In this document: positions 8,400 to 17,451 of the stretch, one piece after another
Layout: each line of letters opens with the position of its first letter
Numbering within the stretch: position 1 is the first letter of the stretch
Assembly (NCBI RefSeq): GCF_023973165.1
Contig: NZ_CP099547.1
Span: 558,001 to 622,000, forward strand
Length of the DNA stretch: 64,000 nt
Direction: 5' to 3'
DNA from: Arcanobacterium pinnipediorum
GTDB lineage: Bacteria > Actinomycetota > Actinomycetes > Actinomycetales > Actinomycetaceae
Translations under genes and position numbers: made by a program
The notes under the pieces: model-generated
The model's database searches: none
Seen by the model: only the letters and a program-made list of their open reading frames with translations
What the model was told of the DNA's origin: nothing

Positions 8400-10103
8400 T
8401 CATCGCGCACTTTCCTCTTTCTTGAGAGTCTTGCTGGGTTTCTTGTTCCATGTCCATCCGTAGAGTGCTTCGTGTTCTTTGCCGAGCTCGATTACTGCTG
8501 TCTGGGTGACAATCGCGTTGACTGCGGGCGCTTCTGTGTAGTGTTCGTCTTTGTCGAAGGCGATGAATATCTGCTTGTTGGTGAATTGTTGGTATAGTTC
8601 TAGGATTCTTCCGACGGTTGCGTCTTCGATGCTTTGGTGGAGTGGGTGATCGTGGATCACGTATGGAAGCGCGGTCAGCTCCAGCATGGCTAGGTCGAAC
8701 AGGATCAGGTTCTTTCCTGTGGTGCCGGTGCCGTCGTCGACTTCGGAGCCGTAGGTGTAGCTCTTGCCGGTGTCGGAGAATGTGAGCACTGGTGGGTACC
8801 AGTCTCCTGAGCCTTCATGGATGAACCGGTCGAGGTGTGCGATCTCTGCGTTGAGTTTCGTTTCGATCTCATGGTCGTAGCTCTTGCGGGTCTCATTCAG
8901 GCTGGTTTCAGCCTCTTTTTTCGCTGATTTGAGGTCTTGGGTTGCTTCCCATGCCTCTATTTGTTCCTTGACGAGTGCAAGCTGCCCGCCGATTTCCGCG
9001 TTACGGCGCAGTTCTTTCTCCGAGACGTGGATGGGCACATTCAAATCTCGAAGCTGTTGCTCGGCCTCCTTAATGTACGTGGTCAGTGAGGCGAGCTCTT
9101 GCTGGTAGGTGGTGATCTGGTCTTCTACTTCGTCGGAGACGATTTGGGCGATGGTGCGGTGGAAGCGCTGCACGTCTTCGATTCGCTCAAGGTCCGTGTC
9201 GGGGAAGAATACGTGCAGTTGTGCGAGATCTGGGTCGCTGATTGCAGGGAAATCTTCATTCAGGGACTGTGTGAGGCGCTGAATTTTTGCTTTCAGTCTG
9301 CCGTGTGTAATTCGTAGCCCGTGAAGGTGGCTTTTGATAGTGGCTGCTTGGTCAGAATGTTCGACGTCGAGTTCAAGCATGGCCTGATCGGTGCCTTTGA
9401 TGTGCGCGTCGAGTTCTGATTCGAGTTGGTGGACGTGCTTGACTGCTTGCGTGTATTCCTTCTTCAACCGCAGTTTTTGCGCTTGGAAGACACCAATCTT
9501 TTGGGTCTTTTGCACGGCTTTGAGGTTTTCCGTGGCCGTGGTGAGAGCTTGCTCGAGCTCTTTGAGGTAGTCGTAGACATCGAAAAGTTGACGCATCACA
9601 GCCAACCCAGTGGCGACTGGTTCACGGCCGGGGCCTTGCAGTGGGGTCTCAACGTTGCTCAGTGCTTTTTGCTGGATGCGGGCAAATCTCGTCACGATCT
9701 GCCGGAAGGAAGCATCCATGTCTGCTAGACCGTATTGCCGTTTGAGCCAGCCTACGTACTCGTCGAACTCCCACCGCTCAGCGGGGTTCTTGTATTCGGG
9801 GTCCTCATAGGTTTGGACGAATCCTGGCACGTTGGTGGTGCGCGAGAAGTAGTAGTCCACGTTGTTAAAGCGGAAGGTGAAGTAGATCGTGTGCGGGCCT
9901 TCAGCCTTCGCGCTGACGGCTTTGGATTTTGCAAATGTTGAGCCGCCGAACGCGTAGTCGACGATGAACAGCAGAGTGGACTTGCCGATCGAGTTCTGTG
10001 CGCTTTGCCCGCCGCGCACCGTGTTCAATCCCGGATGGAACACGATCGGCGGACGAACCTTGCCGTTATTGCGGAACTTGTCTGACCAGACGCTAACGAG
10101 CAC
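8400..10103 (-). CDS. ABC-three-component system ATPase (DUF2326/SMC-like)
   Basis: About 567 residues. An N-terminal half ATPase has the Walker A-like NSIGKSTLLFIVDYAFGG; a long coiled coil follows (about 180-430); the C-terminal half carries the signature-like region GTTGKNLILFDLAML and the Walker B-like YVIHDHPLHQS. This is the DUF2326 layout of ABC-3C conflict systems, related to SMC/RecN ATPases. Last gene of a minus-strand operon, overlapping the middle component. The start is uncertain: GTG at 10103 has better AGGGG spacing than the TTG at 10109. Role inferred from the family: sensing invading DNA and licensing the effector. Confidence 0.85.
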   Translation of the reverse strand: MLVSVWSDKFRNNGKVRPPIVFHPGLNTVRGGQSAQNSIGKSTLLFIVDYAFGGSTFAKSKAVSAKAEGPHTIYFTFRFNNVDYYFSRTTNVPGFVQTYEDPEYKNPAERWEFDEYVGWLKRQYGLADMDASFRQIVTRFARIQQKALSNVETPLQGPGREPVATGLAVMRQLFDVYDYLKELEQALTTATENLKAVQKTQKIGVFQAQKLRLKKEYTQAVKHVHQLESELDAHIKGTDQAMLELDVEHSDQAATIKSHLHGLRITHGRLKAKIQRLTQSLNEDFPAISDPDLAQLHVFFPDTDLERIEDVQRFHRTIAQIVSDEVEDQITTYQQELASLTTYIKEAEQQLRDLNVPIHVSEKELRRNAEIGGQLALVKEQIEAWEATQDLKSAKKEAETSLNETRKSYDHEIETKLNAEIAHLDRFIHEGSGDWYPPVLTFSDTGKSYTYGSEVDDGTGTTGKNLILFDLAMLELTALPYVIHDHPLHQSIEDATVGRILELYQQFTNKQIFIAFDKDEHYTEAPAVNAIVTQTAVIELGKEHEALYGWTWNKKPSKTLKKEESAR

Positions 10104-10314
10104 GGACAATCACCCCTGTCGTGGAGTCGAGGTTGATCTGTTTAAGAGCAAACAAGGCAGTGAGCGCATCGAGAACGTCCTCGATCGCGGGATTATCGAG
10201 CCTCGCGCGGAGCTCGCTGATGCTGACTGGCTCGGCCTCAAGAACAGTGAGGATGGGCGCGAATAGCGCGAGCGTGGACTCCCCAAACGGGTAGAGCTTG
10301 TTAGGAAAGCGCAT
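10093..10314 (-). CDS. ABC-3C middle component
   Basis: A 73-residue protein starting MRFPNKLYPFGESTLAL, the opening typical of the small winged-helix middle components that couple ABC-3C ATPases to effectors. The longer frame to 10554 overlaps the effector gene and is rejected. It overlaps the effector gene by 14 bp upstream and the ATPase gene by about 11 bp downstream, so the three are translationally coupled. Confidence 0.8.
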   Translation of the reverse strand: MRFPNKLYPFGESTLALFAPILTVLEAEPVSISELRARLDNPAIEDVLDALTALFALKQINLDSTTGVIVRAR

Positions 10315-11482
10315 ACTGAGGCTCCTTCCCGCTGGTGGCTGGTGGTTGCGGGGCTTCGAACACGTCACATTTTTGGATAAAGTAGGACACCACTGCCTGG
10401 CATGCGATGGGTTTGCCGCCGGTGGTGGTCTGTAGCCATTGCGTGAGCTGAGCGAACACGTCGTCCTGGGCAATGCCAAGGCGTTTGAGTCTGCGGTATT
10501 GAGAGTTGATCGAGTGTCGGATTTCGTCGAAGTCCCAGCCGTCGCTGTAGTCAATCTGTTTTAACGTCGCTTCGATGAAGGCGTACCACGTTGCGACGTG
10601 CGCTAAAACGGTCTCCTGCAACATGAAGTCATCTGGAATTTTTGTTTCGACTGCCAGTGGCTCTGTGATCGGCTGATGCAAATCGACTCGGTTAGCGCCG
10701 ACTATCTTCTCCAGAACTTGTCGTATCCACTGTTCCATCCCCTCCGGGGACATGGTTAGGCGAGATTTGAACTGCGAAACGAGTCGATCCTTGATTGCCT
10801 TGAGTTCTTGCACGGCTTGTGGGTTAGTTCCCGTGTGCATTGCATGGTGATGGGGGCAGAGCGCGATCAGATTCGCAGGAGATCGCGGATCACCTGCGGG
10901 ATCAATGACGGTTACCTCGAAGCTCGGGACCGCCACGCCTTGATCGTTGACCTGAAGAAGTTGGTCCATACAACCCAAGGCAGGGCAGGTAGACCCGGCT
11001 TCCATCTGCAACGCCTGACCCAAACGCTTGTGCGCTGCGACCGTTTGGATACGCCGAACCTTTTCTTGAGCATCCTCTACCAGCTGCCGGTTAGACACAG
11101 CCGCAGTTAATGCTCGTGTGAAGTAATCAGCGCACCATTCAGGGACACGATCCCACGTGATCGAAGGCTCGAACGGGTGGATCGCTTCCGCCATGCGTTC
11201 CAGCTGAGGTTGGCTACGCTCCTGCAACTTCGCAACGAGTCCGTAGGGCTCGAAATTTTGTCTCAAGACTGGCTCAGCAATATCTGAGTTGAAGGGCCTG
11301 TTGCCGCTGGCGATGTGGTTCAACGACGCAGCCGGAGGGGCCATCACTGGATCGTCATCAGTGCCCTCAAAACCCGGTTCTGCCTCACACACCAGAGACA
11401 GCAGACTCCGCATCCGTTCTTCCCGGTTGGATCCAAGGTCGAGATTCGAGCTCAACAGCTTAAAGAAGTCCTTGAACTCCAC
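10301..11482 (-). CDS. ABC-3C effector with HNH nuclease and ABC-3C C-terminal domain
   Basis: 393 residues, GTG start after GAGGAGG. The middle holds an HNH fold: CPALGC, then FEVTVIDPAGDP, then NLIALCPHHHAMH, with the paired zinc cysteines and catalytic His. The C-terminal ~110 residues end in YFIQKCDVFE, the conserved end of ABC-3C C-terminal domains. First gene of the operon. HNH effectors in these systems are predicted to cut invading nucleic acid. Four phased GTCTC repeats lie directly upstream. Confidence 0.85.
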   Translation of the reverse strand: MEFKDFFKLLSSNLDLGSNREERMRSLLSLVCEAEPGFEGTDDDPVMAPPAASLNHIASGNRPFNSDIAEPVLRQNFEPYGLVAKLQERSQPQLERMAEAIHPFEPSITWDRVPEWCADYFTRALTAAVSNRQLVEDAQEKVRRIQTVAAHKRLGQALQMEAGSTCPALGCMDQLLQVNDQGVAVPSFEVTVIDPAGDPRSPANLIALCPHHHAMHTGTNPQAVQELKAIKDRLVSQFKSRLTMSPEGMEQWIRQVLEKIVGANRVDLHQPITEPLAVETKIPDDFMLQETVLAHVATWYAFIEATLKQIDYSDGWDFDEIRHSINSQYRRLKRLGIAQDDVFAQLTQWLQTTTGGKPIACQAVVSYFIQKCDVFEAPQPPATSGKEPQYALS

Positions 11483-11494
11483 CAGCGCCTCCTC

Positions 11495-11532
11495 GTCTCA
11501 ACCCTGTCTCAATTGATGTCTCAGTTCGTCTC
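11495..11532. promoter_or_regulatory. Four helically phased GTCTC repeats upstream of the ABC-3C operon
   Basis: GTCTC occurs at 11495, 11506, 11518 and 11528, spaced 11, 12 and 10 bases, three of them as GTCTCA. They lie 13-50 bases upstream of the effector start codon. Spacing near one helical turn suggests a protein bound along one DNA face, that is, an operator. This is inference from pattern only. Confidence 0.45.
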
Positions 11533-11662
11533 GAGTGCCTCCGTAGCGTCATTGACAGTGGCAGCGAGCTAACTGAGCAAAACATCAGTCCCACTGATTC
11601 TACCGAAATTATCTCGCGGTTGCGAAGAATTATTGGCCCAGATCTGTGAGGAGGTGAAGCAC

Positions 11663-11806
11663 ATGGGTAAGAACCGTATGCAGACGTCTGCGAAGGTGGC
11701 GTCCAAGGCATCGAAGATTCTGACCGATGGCCGGTATGGCAAGGACTCGAAATCTGTTGCCGCGTCAGCGTTGGCGCAGGCCAAGCCATCCAAGCGCGGC
11801 AAGTAG
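11663..11806 (+). CDS. 47-residue basic phage protein
   Basis: MGKNRMQTSAKVASKASK at the start, then a Ser/Ala/Lys-rich chain ending in PSKRGK. It has an excellent GAGGAGG site eight bases before ATG. Very basic, so nucleic acid binding is possible. Small proteins of this type precede the replication genes of actinobacterial and Firmicutes prophages, but I know no function. Confidence 0.7.
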   Translation: MGKNRMQTSAKVASKASKILTDGRYGKDSKSVAASALAQAKPSKRGK

Positions 11807-12159
11807 CCGCAACCACTCCTGCTCTGGTGTGAGTGATTTTCGCACCAGAGCGGGTGGAGGCGGTAGCGCTGGTGGCCACCAGTACTGACGTTCTCCATGC
11901 CTGAGCGTGATTGTTCGGGAGTTCATCTGGCGGATGGGCAAGCCCTATGGCGGGTGCAGGCCGTGGGGTTGGACAAAAGATTCACTAGTGAGACCTGCTC
12001 TGGGAGCGCTCGGCGGGTCACCTCACCCAACCCTCTTTTTGTGAGGGCGGGTGGGGTGGCTCGCCTTTGTCGTCTTCCTAGCAGTTCTCACCAGTGATCT
12101 GAGCCAAACAGATCAGGTCTCCAAATCACCGGGATTCCCGGAGAAATGGAGATCCTTCG
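11807..12159 (+). other. 353-base leader region with a GC-rich hairpin
   Basis: No convincing gene; a 66-codon frame at 11897-12097 lacks a ribosome site. Around 12020-12060 an inverted pair (CACCTCACCC and GGGTGGGGTG, with inner CCCTC and GAGGG) folds round a T-rich loop, a candidate terminator or leader structure in front of the sigma-like gene. Confidence 0.45.
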
Positions 12160-12849
12160 ATGAAGGTCACTTTCAAGCACGAAGCGGAAAACAACAAGAA
12201 CGAGTCCATCACTGACACTTTCGATATCGACCCTGGTGAGTTCGCTCTCATGATCGCTACCGACCTTGAACAACGCGCCGCCGAATTGGGTGTTCCGCTT
12301 GATCAGGTCAAACCCCGCACACCGCAGAAGATTCTCGACGAGCTGTGGAACGCAGAAGAAGCGGCCACACATAAGGCGGTTCGTGGAGATCGTGGCAAAG
12401 GCAAGAAGAAGTGCACGTGCGGGGCTGGGTGCGGTCCTCGTCGTGGGTGCCGTCTGCCGAACAACACGCCGTTCTCGTATGAGCAGATGCTCGAAATCGA
12501 CCAAGACCCGGCCTCGCCAGGTATCAGTGCCGAGGACCAGGTCATTGAACGTGAAGACAGTGCTCAGCATGTCCGTGAGCTCGAGGCTATGCGTGACGCC
12601 ATCGCTGGGTTGGATCCTCAGCATCGTGAGGTGATGACTCGTCTGCTCGCAACCGACAAGCTCAACCAGGCGCAGGTGGCACGGGATATGGGGTTGACCC
12701 GTGCGCGGGTTTCGCAGCTGGTGGCAGAGGTGAAATCGCTGATTCGGCAGGTGGTTGAGGAGGCCCGATTTAACACTTTCGGCGGTGTCGGCAGTGGGGT
12801 GAAGGGAGAAGCCAACCGGGCTACTCCCACCAACATGGAAGAAAGGTAA
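12160..12849 (+). CDS. Phage sigma-70 region 4-like transcription factor
   Basis: 229 residues. A Lys/Cys-rich middle (KKKCTCGAGCGPRRGCR, about 86-102) may bind zinc. Residues about 155-195 form a region 4-type helix-turn-helix (LDPQHREVMTRLL, then LNQAQVARDMGLTRARVSQL). There is no region 2, so it may recruit host polymerase as a partial sigma or activator. The first gene of the rightward early block. Its last coding bases contain copy A of a 42-bp repeat found twice more in the element. Confidence 0.75.
   Translation: MKVTFKHEAENNKNESITDTFDIDPGEFALMIATDLEQRAAELGVPLDQVKPRTPQKILDELWNAEEAATHKAVRGDRGKGKKKCTCGAGCGPRRGCRLPNNTPFSYEQMLEIDQDPASPGISAEDQVIEREDSAQHVRELEAMRDAIAGLDPQHREVMTRLLATDKLNQAQVARDMGLTRARVSQLVAEVKSLIRQVVEEARFNTFGGVGSGVKGEANRATPTNMEER
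12767..12808 (+). repeat. 42-bp dispersed repeat, copy A
   Basis: Consists of GATTTAACACTT, an 8-base variable part, then GTCGGCAGTGGGGTGAAGGG and AG. Copy C (48297-48338) is identical in both constant parts; copy B (17689) is close. Copy A lies inside the 3' end of the sigma-like gene, copies B and C in front of regulatory genes. Confidence 0.7.
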
Positions 12850-12854
12850 GCCCA

Positions 12855-13091
12855 ATGACTCGACATATTCTCAAGCTTCATATTGCCCGGCGTATCCCTG
12901 ACGATCCCGGAATCGTCGCCACCAAAACCGTGACGCTACGTGAACGGCTCATGCGTCTGCTGCTTGGCACCCCGCGCAAAGTCATGATCCTTGTCCCCGG
13001 TGACTCGGTCAAGCAGATCGACATCACCGAAAACACTGACGACGACCTCATGGCGTTAGCGGATGCTCTCAAGGCAGGTGGATCCAAATGA
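12855..13091 (+). CDS. Small phage protein, unknown
   Basis: 78 residues with an amphipathic, Arg-rich centre (LRERLMRLLLGTPRKVMILVPG) followed by an acidic segment. GAAAGG lies eight bases upstream. It overlaps the next gene by four bases and is part of the early operon. I do not recognise a family. Confidence 0.65.
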   Translation: MTRHILKLHIARRIPDDPGIVATKTVTLRERLMRLLLGTPRKVMILVPGDSVKQIDITENTDDDLMALADALKAGGSK

Positions 13092-13501
13092 TGATGCCAG
13101 AACTCAATGCCTTTATTCGTGACGGAAACCAGGTCATGCGATCGCTTGCTGATTTGCTTGCTCGGGCTCAGCAGATTGCTGAGGAGAGCTTCGAAGATCA
13201 CGCAGGTATGTCAGGTGAACGTCCGGAGCTCGCATTGCAGATCAAGGAACCCGTCGAAACCATCACGGCCACGCAGGCCCAGCCAGAACTGCTTGTGGAC
13301 GATCCTGAGGTTGAGCCTGAACCAGTCGTGACGCTCGAAGAAGTACGTGCTTTTCTCTCTGACCTCTCGGCGCAAGGCCTCACTGCGAAAGTTCGGGAGC
13401 TGATCGTTGCGGCCGGTGCGGACAAGCTCTCCGCCGTGGATTCGTCGAAGCTTGGCTGGCTGCTCGAGCGGGCGAAGGAGATCGCTGATGGCACCATCTG
13501 A
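13088..13501 (+). CDS. Phage early protein, unknown
   Basis: 137 residues. An acidic Glu/Pro linker (about 50-80) separates an N-terminal helix from a C-terminal unit (TLEEVRAFLSDLSAQG to LLERAKEIADG) that resembles the short helical domain found in small phage proteins next to DUF2800/DUF2815 genes. Overlaps both neighbours, indicating tight translational coupling with the putative recombination nuclease. Function unknown; a partner or loader of that protein is possible. Confidence 0.65.
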   Translation: MMMPELNAFIRDGNQVMRSLADLLARAQQIAEESFEDHAGMSGERPELALQIKEPVETITATQAQPELLVDDPEVEPEPVVTLEEVRAFLSDLSAQGLTAKVRELIVAAGADKLSAVDSSKLGWLLERAKEIADGTI

Positions 13502-14624
13502 CCACGCATTATTGAGCGCCTCTGGTGCTCACAGGTGGCTCAACTGCACACCGTCGGCGCGCCTCGAATCCAACGAGCCGGAGTCGACGTCGAATGCTGC
13601 TGAGCAAGGAACCGCCGCTCACGCCCTGGCTGAACACAAACTCCGTCGCGCATTGAAGCAGCGTTCGAAGCGGCCAGTCTCGGACTGGATTGATGACGAG
13701 ATGGAAACCTTGACCGACGACTATGTCGCATACGTGCAAGAACACATCTCGATCGCTGAGGAGTCCTGTGGTGATCCGCAGGTGTTGATCGAGCAGCGCC
13801 TCGACTTCTCCCATATTGTGCCGGGAGGTTTTGGCACCGGGGACTGCGTCATCATCGCCGAACCTGTACTCCGGATTATCGATTTGAAGTACGGGCAAGG
13901 CGTGTTGGTTGAGGCGGACAACAATCCGCAGTTGATGCTCTATGCCCTCGGAGCGCTCCACACCTTCGGGGACCTCTACGACATCGAGACGGTGGCGGTG
14001 ACGATCTATCAGCCACGTCGGGCGAACGTCGACACCTGGGAAATCTCTGTTGCTGAGCTCGAGCACTGGGCCGAAACAGAAGTGAAGCCAAAGGCCGAGC
14101 TCGCCGCTGCTGGTGGCGGCGAGTTTTGTCCTGGTTCGTGGTGCCAGTTCTGCAAGATCGCGCCCACCTGCCGGGCACGAGCCGAAGCGAACCTTGCGCT
14201 GGCCAAGTTGGAGTTCGCCCCACCAGCAGAACTGAGTGACGCGGAGATTGCTGATGTCTTGGCGCGGATTCCGCAGCTCAAAACCTGGGCATCGGACGTG
14301 GAAGCCTACGCCCTGTCCAGAGCTGTCAACCAAGGCGTCACGTTTGAGGGGTTCAAGCTCGTTGCCGGACGTTCGATCCGCAAATACACCTCCGAAACCG
14401 AGGTGGCTGCAGCGGCTGAAGCAGCGGGCTATCGGGACATTTATGACCGCAAGCTCATCACCCTCACAGCCATGGAAACGCTGATGGGCAAATCCACCTT
14501 CAACGAGATCCTCGGCGACCTCGTAACCAAACCCGCGGGCAAGCCAACCCTGGTGCCTGCATCAGATAAACGGCCAGCGCTTGAACTGGTGAGCGCGGCC
14601 ACCGATTTTCAAACAAACAAGTAA
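13488..14624 (+). CDS. DUF2800 protein, PD-(D/E)XK (RecB/Cas4-like) nuclease
   Basis: 378 residues from ATG 13488, overlapping the previous gene by 14 bp. It starts SDHALLSASGAHRWLNCTPSA, as DUF2800 proteins do. Catalytic-type residues appear as GTGDCVII, IIDLKYGQG and NPQLMLYALGAL, and a Cys cluster (CPGSWCQFCKIAPTC, about 215-230) is typical of the iron-sulphur or zinc end of RecB/Cas4 nucleases. With the following DUF2815 protein it probably makes a recombination or replication pair, nuclease plus single-strand binder. Confidence 0.85.
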   Translation: MAPSDHALLSASGAHRWLNCTPSARLESNEPESTSNAAEQGTAAHALAEHKLRRALKQRSKRPVSDWIDDEMETLTDDYVAYVQEHISIAEESCGDPQVLIEQRLDFSHIVPGGFGTGDCVIIAEPVLRIIDLKYGQGVLVEADNNPQLMLYALGALHTFGDLYDIETVAVTIYQPRRANVDTWEISVAELEHWAETEVKPKAELAAAGGGEFCPGSWCQFCKIAPTCRARAEANLALAKLEFAPPAELSDAEIADVLARIPQLKTWASDVEAYALSRAVNQGVTFEGFKLVAGRSIRKYTSETEVAAAAEAAGYRDIYDRKLITLTAMETLMGKSTFNEILGDLVTKPAGKPTLVPASDKRPALELVSAATDFQTNK

Positions 14625-14646
14625 CAAGTAGAAAGCAGAAGAGATT

Positions 14647-15201
14647 ATGACAACGACCAATCCGACCCGTATCGTCACTGGCGAAGTTCGACTGTCCTAC
14701 GCACACGTGTGGGAGCCAAACTCCATCCAAGGCGGAAAGCCCAAGTACTCCGTCTCCCTGATCATCCCCAAGTCCGACACAGCCACGATCGCCGCGATCG
14801 AGAAGGCAGTGGACGCGGCCATCGAGCAGGGCATTGGCAAGTTTGGGGGCAAGCGCCCGAACAAGGCGGCCCTCAAGCTACCGCTACGTGATGGGGATAT
14901 TGAGCGTGACGACGAAGCCTACGCGAACGCCTATTTCCTCAATGCCAACTCACTGACCGCTCCGCAGATCGTCGACGAGCATGTGGCACCAATCTTGGAC
15001 CGCGCCGAGGTCTACTCCGGCTGCTACGCGCGAGTGTCCCTGTCCTTCTATGCGTTCAACACGAATGGCAACCGTGGCATTGCCTGCGGCCTGGGCAATA
15101 TCCAAAAGACCCGCGACGGTGAGTCCCTTGGCGGTGGGCGTGTCTCTGCTGAGACTGACTTTGGTGCCTTTGCCCCGGCCGACGACGACTTCCTGAACTG
15201 A
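14647..15201 (+). CDS. DUF2815 protein, likely phage ssDNA-binding protein
   Basis: 184 residues. GEVRLSYAHVWEPN at the N terminus, then KYSVSLIIPKSD and a glycine-rich core (RVSLSFYAFNTNGNRGIACGL), with an acidic C-terminal tail (APADDDFLN), as in single-strand binding proteins. This family regularly sits between DUF2800 and a polA-type gene, as here. The acidic tail suggests protein docking at the replication complex. Confidence 0.85.
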   Translation: MTTTNPTRIVTGEVRLSYAHVWEPNSIQGGKPKYSVSLIIPKSDTATIAAIEKAVDAAIEQGIGKFGGKRPNKAALKLPLRDGDIERDDEAYANAYFLNANSLTAPQIVDEHVAPILDRAEVYSGCYARVSLSFYAFNTNGNRGIACGLGNIQKTRDGESLGGGRVSAETDFGAFAPADDDFLN

Positions 15202-15212
15202 GAGGACGCAGC

Positions 15213-15404
15213 ATGTTTATGGAATGTTTCTGGGCCATCACCTTGGCTTACTGGGTTTACTACCTCATCCCGAACGGCGTTGTCGCTCTTGTTTCGTGGG
15301 TGATGGACAAGCGTGAAGAACGCCGATACGTGGCGATGCTCGAAGAAGAACGAGCACGCATCAAGGCAAGCAACATCGCGACGGCAGAAGCCTCGCCCTT
15401 GTAA
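15213..15404 (+). CDS. Small single-TM phage protein
   Basis: 63 residues: a hydrophobic N-terminal half (residues 3-30, MFMECFWAITLAYWVYYLI onward) and a charged helix with DKREERRY and EEERARIK. GAGAGGA precedes the start. Predicted to be membrane anchored with a cytoplasmic coiled helix. Function unknown. Confidence 0.6.
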   Translation: MFMECFWAITLAYWVYYLIPNGVVALVSWVMDKREERRYVAMLEEERARIKASNIATAEASPL

Positions 15405-15480
15405 GTAACCGATTCGTGGAGGGAACTGCCAATCTCGGTGGTTCCCTCCACTTTTCCCCTCTATGTGAAAGGAATGATCT

Positions 15481-17448
15481 ATGCACTCATTGGCCTGCGA
15501 TATTGAGACTTTCAGTCCCGTCCAGCTCGCCAAGACGGGCGTTTACCCGTATTCCGAACACCCAGACTTTGACCTGCTTCTCTTCGGCTACTCGATCGAC
15601 GGCGGGCCGGTCGAGGTGGTTGATCTTGCCAGCGGGCAGACCATCCCCGAAGGCGTTCTCGCGGCACTGGTGGATCCGGGTGTGGTCAAGTGGGCTCATA
15701 ACGCCGCCTTCGAGCGGGTCTGCTTGTCCGCATGGCTGCATCGCCATTACCCCAGCCTTCTCACTGAGGGGTTTCTTGATCCAGCGCAGTGGCGGTGCAC
15801 CATGATCTGGTCGGCCTACCTTGGCCTGCCTATGAGTTTGGACGCGGTGGCGACCGTCCTCAAGCTCGATGTTCAAAAAGATACTGCGGGGCGCAAGCTG
15901 ATCAAGCAGTTCTGCACACCTGCCATGCCCTCAGTCTTGAATGGCGGCAAACGCAGGAACCCACCATCCGCTGATCCGACTGGGTGGGCGCGGTTTATTG
16001 AGTACAACCGGCGCGACGTCGAGGTCGAACTCGCCATCCATGAGCGGCTTTCAGCGTTCCCGATGCCAGAGGCCGAGTGGAATACCTACGCGCTCGACCA
16101 ACGCATCAACGACACCGGGATCCTGCTCGACCACACGCTGGTCAACAACGCCGTCACCATCGACCACGCCCACCGCGACACACTCCTGCAACACGCGAAA
16201 GAACTCACGGGGTTGGAGAATCCAAACTCGCCCCTCCAGCTCAAAGACTGGCTCCATAACCATGGCTGCGAACTCGAATCACTATCGAAGGCTGACGTCG
16301 ATGCTGCCCTCGACACTGCTACTGGCGAGGTGAAAGAAGTCCTCGAACTGCGCGGCGATCTGGCAAAATCGAGCGTGAAGAAGTACCAGGCGATGCAGCA
16401 CGTCGCAGGAGACGACGGCCGTGCCCGTGGCCTGTTGCAGTTCTACGGGGCAGGACGCACCGGACGGTTCGCCGGACGTTTAGTGCAGGTGCAGAATCTC
16501 CCCAGGAATTATCTGCCTGATCTCGACACAGCACGAGTACTTGTACGTAGTGGCAACCTTGATGCGTTGGAGTTGCTCTACGACTCGGTACCTGACACGC
16601 TCAGCCAACTCATCCGCACCGCATTCATCCCTAGTCCCGGCAATCGGTTTATCGTTGCGGACTTTTCCGCAATCGAGGCGCGTGTTATCGCCTGGCTCGC
16701 AGGAGAAACAACCACCTTGGACGCGTTCCGTGAAGGTAAAGACCTCTACTGCGAAACCGCATCGCGCATGTTTGGCGTCCCAGTTGAAAAACACGGCGTT
16801 AATGGTGAGCTTCGTCAGAAGGGGAAGATTGCGGTGCTTGCCTGTGGCTATGGCGGCTCTGTCGGTGCACTTAAAGCAATGGGAGCACTCACCATGGGCT
16901 TAGCCGAACACGAGCTCAAACCGATCGTCGACGCATGGCGAGCCGCCAACCCACACATCGTGCAGCTCTGGGCAGACGTCGAAGAAGCAGCCATCGCCGC
17001 GATCACCTCACGCCAACCAATCCGGCTACGCAACCTGCGCTTTACCCTCGAGTCTGGCATTCTCTTCATCGAACTACCGTCCGGTAGGCGGTTGGCGTAT
17101 GTGCAGCCGCGCCTTGGTGAAAATCGTTGGGGTGGCACCTCGATCACCTACACCGGCACCACCACCGCCAGAAAATGGGGACAGCTCGAAACCTACGGCG
17201 GCAAGCTGGTCGAGAACATCGTCCAAGCCATCGCCCGCGACCTGCTCGTCACCGGCATGCACGCCGTCGCCAACGCAGGACACCAGATTGTGCTGCACGT
17301 GCACGACGAGATCGTCATCGACGAACCCACAGACTCAGGTTTCACCGTATCCGATGCATGCAAGCTCATGTCCACACTCCCAGCCTGGGCAGAAGGCCTA
17401 CCACTGGACGCGGACGGATACGAATGCGACTACTACCGCAAGGACTAA
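15481..17448 (+). CDS. Phage family A DNA polymerase with 3'-5' exonuclease
   Basis: 655 residues. The N terminus is DnaQ-like with exonuclease I motif ACDIETFS and HNAAFERV. The polymerase domain shows GAGRTGRFAGRLVQVQNLPR, motif A DFSAIEARVIAWLAGE, finger motif KGKIAVLACGYGG and palm motif C HVHDEIVI. No 5' nuclease domain, as usual for phage enzymes. AAAGGA lies upstream of ATG. It replicates the phage genome, likely with the primase-helicase at 18989. Confidence 0.95.
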   Translation: MHSLACDIETFSPVQLAKTGVYPYSEHPDFDLLLFGYSIDGGPVEVVDLASGQTIPEGVLAALVDPGVVKWAHNAAFERVCLSAWLHRHYPSLLTEGFLDPAQWRCTMIWSAYLGLPMSLDAVATVLKLDVQKDTAGRKLIKQFCTPAMPSVLNGGKRRNPPSADPTGWARFIEYNRRDVEVELAIHERLSAFPMPEAEWNTYALDQRINDTGILLDHTLVNNAVTIDHAHRDTLLQHAKELTGLENPNSPLQLKDWLHNHGCELESLSKADVDAALDTATGEVKEVLELRGDLAKSSVKKYQAMQHVAGDDGRARGLLQFYGAGRTGRFAGRLVQVQNLPRNYLPDLDTARVLVRSGNLDALELLYDSVPDTLSQLIRTAFIPSPGNRFIVADFSAIEARVIAWLAGETTTLDAFREGKDLYCETASRMFGVPVEKHGVNGELRQKGKIAVLACGYGGSVGALKAMGALTMGLAEHELKPIVDAWRAANPHIVQLWADVEEAAIAAITSRQPIRLRNLRFTLESGILFIELPSGRRLAYVQPRLGENRWGGTSITYTGTTTARKWGQLETYGGKLVENIVQAIARDLLVTGMHAVANAGHQIVLHVHDEIVIDEPTDSGFTVSDACKLMSTLPAWAEGLPLDADGYECDYYRKD

Positions 17449-17451
17449 CTC

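Noticed and set aside
10315-10554. N-terminal extension of the ABC-3C middle component frame
   Set aside because: It overlaps the HNH effector gene in another frame; the family start MRFPNK lies at 10314.
11897-12097. 66-codon plus-strand frame before the sigma-like gene
   Set aside because: No ribosome site and it runs through the GC-rich hairpin; more likely leader sequence.
12088-12855. 255-codon minus-strand frame
   Set aside because: Exact shadow of the sigma-like gene, whose HTH motif is clear on the plus strand.
13509-14333. 274-codon minus-strand frame
   Set aside because: Shadow of the DUF2800 gene.
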